Source of the DNA: Pseudomonas sp. GM74
GTDB lineage: Bacteria; Pseudomonadota; Gammaproteobacteria; Pseudomonadales; Pseudomonadaceae
Length of the DNA: 64,000 nucleotides
Assembly: GCF_000282455.1 (NCBI RefSeq)
Contig: NZ_AKJG01000003.1
Coordinates: 150,046 to 214,045 of the forward strand
Reading direction: 5' to 3'
Below are positions 58,055 through 64,000 of this stretch, piece by piece. The notes beneath the pieces were generated by a model. That model was given only the letters and a program-made list of their open reading frames with translations. It was not told where the DNA came from and searched no databases. Positions within the stretch are counted from its first letter, which is position 1, and every line of letters starts with the position of its first letter. The position numbers and the translations under genes are program-made.

Positions 58055-58080
58055 AGGTAAAGCTCCTGAACGCTGTAAAC

Positions 58081-58108
58081 CTTGTGGGAGCAAGCTCGCT
58101 CCCACAAG
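58081..58108. repeat. Single REP-type hairpin after trpBA
   Basis: CTTGTGGGAGC (58081-58091) pairs exactly with GCTCCCACAAG (58098-58108). It is a minimal half-unit of the REP family and may terminate trpBA and the convergent gene. Confidence 0.8.
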
Positions 58109-58117
58109 GTTGCGATA

Positions 58118-60079
58118 TCAAGGCAACTCTATCCCGCCTGATGCCTTGTGCAGTTTGCGCAGGTGCTCACCAATCTGCTTCACGTTAGCCTCGTTGGCGG
58201 CCATTTCGGCGGCGCGGCTCGGTTCAAGCAAGGCTCTCACTTCCTTGTCCAGATCCCCGGACAGCGCCAGGAGCTGCTTCTGGCGCTGGCTGCTTTCCGC
58301 TTCCAGATGCTCCCACTCGCTTGGTTGCGGCAAGCCATAACCGTTGGTGCCCAGCAGTTCCGCCGGCCGGCTGAGGAAACCACTGTTGGCGAGAATGTCC
58401 TTGAGCGTCTCGTTGGCCTTGTCCATGCCGCCATTCTTCAGTTCTCTGGCGCCCAGATAACGCTGCTTCACTTCATCCTGGGCCAGCAGCAACTGCTGAC
58501 GGAAACTGGCCTGTTCCAATAGCAGTAACGCCGCGCTGGTGCGCAAGTCGGCCTGCTCGAACCATTGCCGACGCTGCGCGGCTTTCAAGTCCAGCCAGTC
58601 TTCGACGGTTTCCTGTTTGATCGGCAAGTGCTTTTTCAGGATCTCGAACATCGCCTGATAGCGCTCGCGGAAGGAGTCGAAACGATAACCCAGGCGCAAG
58701 GCTTCTCGTGGATCGTCCAGCACGCTGGTGTCCGCCAGTCCGCGGCCTTTCAGCACTTCCAGCAAACCGTTGGGCATGATGTTGTCGAGTCCCACCAATT
58801 GCGGGTTGTTGGTGCCGCCGCGCAGTAATTTCAGCTCTTCCACCGCGCAGTTGTTCGACAGGAAGAAGTAGTTGCCGTCGTAGCTCCAGTGCATCTCGGC
58901 GGCACGTCCGACCACGTCTTCAATCTCTCTGCGCGACAGGTTCAGGGGCACGGAGGCCAGGCTTCGCAGTTCGGTCTTGGTGTATTCGTCGATGACCTGG
59001 GACAGCGGCAGGATAAACAGCCGCGATGGGTATTTACCGACCAGGCCATCCCAGCTCGACAGCTGTACGTCGCCAACGAAAGCGCGGTACGACAGCACCA
59101 GATGCTGGTCCAGATCCAATCGGCAATCCGGTCCGCGTGGGCGGCCCGGCGCGCAGATCACCAGGCGCAACATGCTGTGGCCCCAGCGGCTGAACAGGTT
59201 CTGGTTGGCCTCGGCCAGCAGATAGTCAACGGCATAGACCCGCTCCGGATCGACCTGGCCCAATGGTGTCTTGGCGAAGTCGTTGCCGGCATTGAGGAAC
59301 GCGAAGGTCTTGCTGCAGGTGTCTTTGGCGGCGGGCGCCCAGCCGAAATGTTCCTTGTAGTAGCGGTACAGCGCGGGGCGGCGGCAGGCGTAGCTCGGGT
59401 CGAGGAGGAAATACTCCATGTTGACCGCGACGAATTCCTTTGGACTGCTGGTCTCGTAGATGTCCGGGCTGCGGGCAATCTGGCGATTGTGCTGTTCGCG
59501 TTCACCGCGACGGCCTACGTATTGCTGCCAGCCGGCGAGGTCGAGCAGGCGCGGATCGTCACTGAGGGTAAAACGCCGATCGGATTGGCCCCGGCATTGG
59601 TCGGGAATGCCAACCAGCCCTGAGCTGTTGTTGCGCTGGGTGCAGCGCTGAATCAGCTTGCGCTCGGCATCCGGCCACAGGCGTGAGCGATCGTAGATGT
59701 GAGTCAGCTCGTGCAACACCGTGGCCAGCATTTCCCGGCGCACGGTGCCATGGGGGCGATGGGTTTTCTTGGTCGCGGCGCTGCCATCGGTGAGGCCGGC
59801 CAGCAGGTTGCGGTTCAGATCGAGTTCGGACACCAGAGTGGCCTGACCGTAGGCATTTCTCGGCATGTCATCGGTCCAGCCGATGTCGATGCGTCGATCG
59901 AGTTGCTCGATAAAGCGTGGCGGCAACGCCTGCATGGCTTCATCGAGCAACGCCTGGCTGGCTTGCTGTTGCGCGGGCGTCAGGCCTTCGGTCTTGAGTT
60001 GTAACTGAAGGCCTGCGTGGGCCGTGTTGCCGAGCAGCAACAGGGCCCCGGTCAGCAGCCAGGCGCGTGGACACCTCAC
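58118..60079 (-). CDS. DUF4105 exported protein with HExxH metal site
   Basis: The protein has 653 residues from GTG 60079, with GTGA overlap to the upstream DUF2388 gene. Signal peptide MRCPRAWLLTGALLLLGNTAHA. The N-terminal third carries VLHELTHIYDRSR, a zinc-protease-type motif. A central region with WGHSMLRLVICAPG and LSNNCAVEELKLLRGG matches the DUF4105 (Lnb-type) domain, which has its own conserved His and Cys. A long helical C-terminus (about 490-650) follows. Probably a periplasmic or outer-membrane hydrolase; substrate unknown. It ends a four-gene minus-strand cluster. Confidence 0.8.
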   Translation of the reverse strand: MRCPRAWLLTGALLLLGNTAHAGLQLQLKTEGLTPAQQQASQALLDEAMQALPPRFIEQLDRRIDIGWTDDMPRNAYGQATLVSELDLNRNLLAGLTDGSAATKKTHRPHGTVRREMLATVLHELTHIYDRSRLWPDAERKLIQRCTQRNNSSGLVGIPDQCRGQSDRRFTLSDDPRLLDLAGWQQYVGRRGEREQHNRQIARSPDIYETSSPKEFVAVNMEYFLLDPSYACRRPALYRYYKEHFGWAPAAKDTCSKTFAFLNAGNDFAKTPLGQVDPERVYAVDYLLAEANQNLFSRWGHSMLRLVICAPGRPRGPDCRLDLDQHLVLSYRAFVGDVQLSSWDGLVGKYPSRLFILPLSQVIDEYTKTELRSLASVPLNLSRREIEDVVGRAAEMHWSYDGNYFFLSNNCAVEELKLLRGGTNNPQLVGLDNIMPNGLLEVLKGRGLADTSVLDDPREALRLGYRFDSFRERYQAMFEILKKHLPIKQETVEDWLDLKAAQRRQWFEQADLRTSAALLLLEQASFRQQLLLAQDEVKQRYLGARELKNGGMDKANETLKDILANSGFLSRPAELLGTNGYGLPQPSEWEHLEAESSQRQKQLLALSGDLDKEVRALLEPSRAAEMAANEANVKQIGEHLRKLHKASGGIELP

Positions 60080-60396
60080 AGTGCGAGGATGGCTTCGGCG
60101 AGATCCTGATCGCTGGCGTCGCGCGCTTCCGGCACGCGGGTGCGCAGCAAGTTGAAAGCGGACTCCAGGTGAGCGCCACGAATGTCGCCATTGCTGGCGA
60201 CGAAACTGGCGGCGTCGTCCTGGGCTTCGCGCACGATTTTCGAATCGCGAATGGACGTGGTGGTGTCGGAGGTGAAATCGAGGGTGCGCTGGGTAGCACG
60301 GATCAGGATGTTACTGGTGGCAACCAGAGTATGTGCCTGGGCCACATCGGCCAACAGCAGCAGGCCGAGGATGGCAGCAATCAGCGGGTTACGCAT
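60076..60396 (-). CDS. DUF2388 exported protein, copy 1
   Basis: ATG 60396, with GGAG upstream, gives 106 residues: signal peptide (ending VAQA), then a variable middle and the family core DDAASFVASNGDIRGAHLES and QDLAEAILAL at the end. Closely related to the two genes upstream. The stop overlaps the DUF4105 start by GTGA, so they are translationally coupled. Confidence 0.85.
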   Translation of the reverse strand: MRNPLIAAILGLLLLADVAQAHTLVATSNILIRATQRTLDFTSDTTTSIRDSKIVREAQDDAASFVASNGDIRGAHLESAFNLLRTRVPEARDASDQDLAEAILAL

Positions 60397-60424
60397 GGAA
60401 CGAACTCCAGAAAAACGGGGATAA

Positions 60425-60742
60425 CTATTGGACGAGAATTGCTTGTGCCAGTTCAAGGTCACTGGCATGAAGTTTTGCCTGGGTTCGGCGCAGATACCGC
60501 AGGGCCGATTCCAGTCGTGCGCCTCTCAGTTCACCGTCACTGGCAATGAATGCCGCGGCGTCATCATGGGCAGCGAGCAGCAGTTTATGGTCGAAGGGGG
60601 CGGAGGTCACCAAACTTGTGGCGTAACCGCTGGCAACAATGCCTTGGGTGGACAGGTTAAAGGCGTCATAAGCGTCGGCCGATCCGCAGTAACCAAGGGT
60701 AAGAAAGACTGGAGCGATCAAGAAACCTGAAGGGAAACGCAT
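60425..60742 (-). CDS. DUF2388 exported protein, copy 2
   Basis: The protein has 105 residues: signal peptide (MRFPSGFLIAPVFLTLGYCG), a divergent central part (VTSAPFDHKLLL) and the shared core DDAAAFIASDGELRGARLES and SDLELAQAILVQ. It is the most diverged of the three copies. It is 28 bp upstream of copy 1 and 107 bp downstream of copy 3. Confidence 0.82.
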   Translation of the reverse strand: MRFPSGFLIAPVFLTLGYCGSADAYDAFNLSTQGIVASGYATSLVTSAPFDHKLLLAAHDDAAAFIASDGELRGARLESALRYLRRTQAKLHASDLELAQAILVQ

Positions 60743-60849
60743 GAGACTCGACAGTTGAACGTGAGTCCCAAGCCTAGCGCAAGGCCCGATCTAGAGCCAG
60801 CACCGAAACATCGGGGCACGCCGGGCGTGCCCCATGCCTGTACGGTCGG

Positions 60850-61170
60850 TTAGATCGTCAGGATCGCTTGCGCCAGTTGTGCGTCGCTTGCGTTCAGCTG
60901 TGGAGCCTGGTGGCGAATGTGGTCGAGTGCGCTTTCCAGCTTCACGCCGCGGATGGAACCTTCGCTGGCGACAAAGCTGGCAGCGTCGTCACGGGCCGCG
61001 AGGACGATCTTGTCATCCTTGAACGACGACGAAACGATGTTGGTGGTCGCATCGGAAGTGGCCTTGAGCGCGTTGACCACAGCATCCGTGGTCACGATGA
61101 AGCTGGAGGCTTGGGCACCGGCAGCCACGGCAAACAGGGCCGCGGCGCTAAGCAGGCGAAGACGGGACAT
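60850..61170 (-). CDS. DUF2388 exported protein, copy 3
   Basis: ATG 61170, with AAAGGAG upstream, gives 106 residues: signal peptide (ending GAQA), SSFIVTTDAVVNALKATSDA, and the core DDAASFVASEGSIRGVKLES plus SDAQLAQAILTI. The first gene of the cluster; longer in-frame starts to 61305 lack a ribosome site. Function unknown. Confidence 0.85.
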   Translation of the reverse strand: MSRLRLLSAAALFAVAAGAQASSFIVTTDAVVNALKATSDATTNIVSSSFKDDKIVLAARDDAASFVASEGSIRGVKLESALDHIRHQAPQLNASDAQLAQAILTI

Positions 61171-61313
61171 GGGGTAACTCCTTTTGGTAGACCATTTGAA
61201 ATATGGCGCAGTGTCTGAAAAGTCAGACGCCAGGCACTCGGCGTTCGCCACGTTCTGGCTTGATATTAGGCCTGAGTGTGTCAGCTCGAACAGCCCGTCA
61301 TGCAAACAGGCCG

Positions 61314-61523
61314 TCAGCGCCAGAACGGTTTATCCAGTTCGTTGATGCGCTCAGCATGGCTGATGCCAAGGTCCGATAGCTGACGATCATCGAGTTGAGC
61401 CAGTAAACGTCGTGTTCTCGTCCTTTCCAGGCTAGCGAAGAAACCTGATAACAGAGCTCTAACCCGGTGCAAGCAAGGTCTTGATCGAATTGAGGGGGTG
61501 GAAACATCCTGTAAAGAATTCAT
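61314..61523 (-). CDS. DUF1127 small protein, copy 1
   Basis: ATG 61523, 8 bp after AGGGA, gives 69 residues; ATG 61559 has no ribosome site. The C-terminal DUF1127 core is present: RRLLAQLDDRQLSDLGISHAE and INELDKPFWR. DUF1127/YjiS proteins are small, basic and RNA-associated in some alphaproteobacteria. The end KPFWR is shared with the second copy. Confidence 0.82.
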   Translation of the reverse strand: MNSLQDVSTPSIRSRPCLHRVRALLSGFFASLERTRTRRLLAQLDDRQLSDLGISHAERINELDKPFWR

Positions 61524-61690
61524 GGCGCGGTCCCTGTCCTGATAAGTAGAGGACTTCATGCTGACATCGGTCGAATATCCGTTACAGACACACTGCGACG
61601 ATATTGTACTTGTTCAGTTTGTTGTTTTTGAAAACTGTACTGGTGTTCGTGGCTCCCTACTGTAAAAGCGGATTTGACATGCCAAAACGA

Positions 61691-61730
61691 CAAAACCCGT
61701 CGTGGTTTCCCACGACGGGTTTTGTTTTTT
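61691..61730. terminator. Strong terminator between the DUF1127 genes
   Basis: The perfect 15-bp stem CAAAACCCGTCGTGG/CCACGACGGGTTTTG with a TTTC loop and a six-T run on the plus strand; the minus side has a weaker T-rich tail. It fits as the terminator of the 61782 gene, and could also stop a plus-strand transcript. Confidence 0.8.
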
Positions 61731-61781
61731 CAATTCGGGTTGCTGGCGGTGGACCTTCAGGTCAGGGCCAGCGACGCTAAC

Positions 61782-61997
61782 TTAGCGCCAGAACGGCTTG
61801 CTCAGCTCTTCGTAGCGTTGTGCTTCGCTAATACCGGCGTCAGCCAGCAGACGCGAATCCAGACGAGCCAGTTGATGGCGGCTGGTGATGCGGCGCTGCC
61901 ACAGCATCAGGTTGGCGATAACGCGCAGAGGCAGGGAAGCCTGGGTTTTTGCAGCAGTGTCTTCGAAGAACAGTTCGGAACTGAGTGTACGTTCCAT
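61782..61997 (-). CDS. DUF1127 small protein, copy 2
   Basis: ATG 61997, 9 bp after GGAAGG, gives 71 residues starting MERTLSSELFFEDTAAK; ATG 62006 would abut the ribosome site. Core: RHQLARLDSRLLADAGISEA and YEELSKPFWR. The gene has its own terminator and a 319-bp upstream region rich in repeated motifs. Confidence 0.85.
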   Translation of the reverse strand: MERTLSSELFFEDTAAKTQASLPLRVIANLMLWQRRITSRHQLARLDSRLLADAGISEAQRYEELSKPFWR

Positions 61998-62074
61998 GGT
62001 TGACATCCTTCCGCTTATGGCGGGATTAGGTAGTGGTTTAACTGGTACCCATGATCCTCTCGTTTGCCTAGTCT

Positions 62075-62245
62075 CTGTAGATACAGTTCATCTGTATTGT
62101 GAGAGCTCAGTTAACTGTTTATAGGGGGTGTACTGGTCTAAATTGAGGCAACTGTACCTATGCGCACCATTTAGGTGCAAATATGCTATTTTGGCTCGGT
62201 GGAGTAGGTGTTTTCCTTCAAAAATGACCAGTACAGCAGTACAGT
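62075..62245. promoter_or_regulatory. Motif-rich regulatory region upstream of DUF1127 copy 2
   Basis: Contains CTGTAGATACAG (62075-62086), ATACAG-TTCAT-CTGTAT (62081-62097), GTACTGGT (62130-62137), ACTGTACC (62151-62158) and the inverted ACCAGTAC (62227-62234) and AGTACAGT (62238-62245). ACTGTACTGGT also occurs at 61633-61643 upstream of the other DUF1127 gene. In E. coli the DUF1127 gene yjiS adjoins a MocR-type regulator gene, so MocR-type operators are a possibility. No gene was seen in 61998-62316. Confidence 0.5.
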
Positions 62246-62316
62246 TTTTTTCATATTACGAAGAGGCAAGGGCAAGCTGACGAAACTGTGTTTGCGCCAG
62301 CTGCTATCTGTACCAA

Positions 62317-63810
62317 TTACTTCTTCAGCATTTGCCCGGTTTCTTCCAGGTTGATGTGCCAGCTCAGGGCGTCACGCAGGATGTGCGGGGTGTGCCCGCC
62401 GATGGCGCACGCGGCGGTGAAGTAATCATTCAGCGCCTGGCGGTAATCCGGGTGCACGCATTTGTCGATGATGACCCGGGCGCGCTCCCGGGGCGCCAGG
62501 CCACGCAAGTCTGCCAGGCCCACTTCGGTCACGAGGATGTCGACGTCATGTTCGGTGTGGTCGACATGGCTGACCATCGGCACCACGCTGGAGATCGCAC
62601 CGCCCTTGGCGATCGATTTGGTCACGAACACGGACAGGTGCGCGTTGCGCGCGAAGTCGCCCGAGCCGCCGATGCCGTTCATCATCCGCGTGCCGCAGAC
62701 GTGAGTGGAGTTGACGTTGCCGTAGATGTCGAACTCCAGTGCCGTGTTGATGCCGATGATGCCAAGGCGGCGCACGACTTCAGGGTGGTTGGAGATCTCC
62801 TGCGGGCGCAGAACCAGTTTGTCCTTGTAGCGCTCCAGATTGCCGAACACGTCGGCATTGCGCCGGCTCGACAGGGTGATCGAACTGCCCGAGGCAAAAC
62901 TCAGCTTGCCCGCGTCGATCAGGTCGAAGGTCGAGTCCTGCAGCACCTCGGAATACATCGTCAGTTCTTCGAACGGAGAGTCGATCAGGCCACACATCAC
63001 CGAGTTGGCGATGGTGCCGATACCGGCTTGTAGCGGGCCGAGCTTGTTGGTCATGCGCCCGGCTGCCACTTCCTGTTTGAAGAAGTCGATCAGGTGGTCG
63101 GCAATGGCCTGGGTCTCGGCGTCCGGTGCCAGCACAGTGGAGGGCGAGTCAGCCTGGTTGGTGACCACGATGGCGACGATTTTTTCCGGTGGAATCGGGA
63201 TGGCGGTGCTGCCAATGCGATCGTCGACCTTGACCAGCGGAATCGGCGTACGGGTCGGACGGTAGGTCGGAATATAGATGTCGTGCAGACCTTCGAGATT
63301 CGGGTTGTGTGCCATGTTGATCTCGACGATCACGTGCTTGGCGAAAATCGCGAAGCTGGCCGAGTTGCCGACCGAGGTGGTTGGTACGATATGTCCTTGC
63401 TCGGTGATCGCAACGGCTTCAATCACGGCAATGTCCGGCAGCTTCAATTGCTGGTTGCGCAATTGCTCCACGGTTTCCGACAAGTGCTGGTCGATGAACA
63501 TGACCTCGCCGGCATTGATCGCCTTGCGCAGGGTGCTGTCGACCTGAAACGGCATGCGTCGCGACAACACGCCGGCTTCGGTCAGCTGCTTGTCGAGGTC
63601 GTTGCCCAGGCTTGCGCCGGTCATCAGGCTGATCTTCAGCGGCGTGACCTTGGCGCGTTCGGCCAGCGCCTGGGGGACGGCCTTGGCTTCGCCGGCGCGA
63701 GTAAAGCCACTCATGCCGACGGTCATGCCGTCCTCAATCAGAGCGGCAGCGTCGGCAGCGCTCATCACTTTGTCCAACAACGAAGGCAGGCGAATACGGT
63801 CACGGTACAT
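62317..63810 (-). CDS. Acetyl-CoA hydrolase/transferase family (succinyl-CoA:acetate type)
   Basis: The enzyme has 497 residues, the usual length for succinate/acetate CoA-transferases. The catalytic Glu is in NTALEFDIYGNVNSTHVCG, and the oxyanion/GxGG region is MMNGIGGSGDFARN. It transfers CoA between short-chain acyl groups, for example acetate and succinate. I recall a homologue in P. aeruginosa (PA5445). Monocistronic here; a long palindrome lies upstream. Confidence 0.88.
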   Translation of the reverse strand: MYRDRIRLPSLLDKVMSAADAAALIEDGMTVGMSGFTRAGEAKAVPQALAERAKVTPLKISLMTGASLGNDLDKQLTEAGVLSRRMPFQVDSTLRKAINAGEVMFIDQHLSETVEQLRNQQLKLPDIAVIEAVAITEQGHIVPTTSVGNSASFAIFAKHVIVEINMAHNPNLEGLHDIYIPTYRPTRTPIPLVKVDDRIGSTAIPIPPEKIVAIVVTNQADSPSTVLAPDAETQAIADHLIDFFKQEVAAGRMTNKLGPLQAGIGTIANSVMCGLIDSPFEELTMYSEVLQDSTFDLIDAGKLSFASGSSITLSSRRNADVFGNLERYKDKLVLRPQEISNHPEVVRRLGIIGINTALEFDIYGNVNSTHVCGTRMMNGIGGSGDFARNAHLSVFVTKSIAKGGAISSVVPMVSHVDHTEHDVDILVTEVGLADLRGLAPRERARVIIDKCVHPDYRQALNDYFTAACAIGGHTPHILRDALSWHINLEETGQMLKK

Positions 63811-63929
63811 GGATTGTTATCTCGGGCAACAGGTAGCAGGATGTGCAGTCTAGTGAATTGCGCCGACTTCTGTCCCGCTACCAAGGTCGCAATCGAGGCG
63901 TCTATTCCGGGCCTTTCAAGCAAAACACC

Positions 63930-63946
63930 GTTACCGGATCGGTAAC
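63930..63946. promoter_or_regulatory. Palindrome upstream of the CoA-transferase gene
   Basis: GTTACCG-GAT-CGGTAAC, a perfect 7-bp dyad 120 bp before the start codon. It could be an operator for a regulator outside the window. The window then ends in what looks like the left half of a terminator stem (ACGCCCCGAC). Confidence 0.4.
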
Positions 63947-64000
63947 AAAAGGATAGTTTGTCCGACGATTTGCGCAAACAAAAACGCCCCGACGAATCGG

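Overview
This window looks like chromosomal DNA from a fluorescent Pseudomonas (P. fluorescens group). The evidence is high GC, kinB-algB, an ErsA-type sRNA between polA and engB, a PA0069-family radical SAM gene behind a LexA box, trpI divergent from trpBA, and many REP doublets built on the Pseudomonas GTGGGAGCGGGCTTGC core. No rRNA, tRNA, phage, IS element or CRISPR array was seen. Most of the window is core genome. The less ordinary material is in the intergenic regions and in small-protein clusters.

Layout. 1-4.4 kb: 3' part of a DUF5924/DUF2914 membrane protein, then a four-gene MCE-type lipid ABC transporter (permease, ATPase, MCE protein, lipoprotein). 4.5-9.4 kb: HAD phosphatase, gamma-carbonic anhydrase-like protein, prlC-yheV, a secreted tyrosine phosphatase and an orphan small protein with a dockerin/EF-hand loop. 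9.5-14 kb: SOS-boxed radical SAM gene, then beta-carbonic anhydrase and a SulP transporter (probably bicarbonate handling). 14.2-23 kb: full caa3-type cytochrome oxidase locus (coxB, coxA, ctaG, coxC, a small membrane protein, SURF1, a partner, ctaA, cyoE, SCO) behind a possible RpoS-type promoter. 23-29.8 kb: metNIQ (minus strand), a lipoprotein, zur-znuCB and divergent znuA. 29.8-36.9 kb: thrB, a DUF2782 protein, polA, ErsA, engB, cytochromes c5 and c4, dsbA.

36.9-45.6 kb: EEP hydrolase overlapping a GGDEF diguanylate cyclase, AmpDh2-like amidase, CSS-EAL phosphodiesterase, and convergent kinB-algB. 45.6-51.2 kb: a sigma-54-type promoter with an upstream dyad ahead of an unknown small membrane protein and a DUF1328 protein, a 750-bp gene-poor gap, gltP, a SpmA/SpmB-like membrane protein and a lipoprotein aminopeptidase. 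51.2-55 kb: two tandem related lipoproteins, two DUF1161 paralogues bracketing a decayed OsmC-like remnant and a luciferase-like monooxygenase, dodecin and a DUF883 protein. 55-58 kb: trpI/trpBA with a TrpI site. 58-61.2 kb: four minus-strand genes, a large exported HExxH DUF4105 protein and three DUF2388 paralogues. 61.3-64 kb: two DUF1127 genes sharing ACTGTACTGGT-type motifs, and an acetyl-CoA hydrolase/transferase-family gene.

The best candidates for something undescribed are the DUF4105 + 3x DUF2388 cluster, the sigma-54-type promoter near algB, the shared motif at the DUF1127 genes, the orphan dockerin-like gene and the minus-strand small ORF/terminator upstream of gltP. Nothing seen amounts to a clearly novel defence or mobile system.
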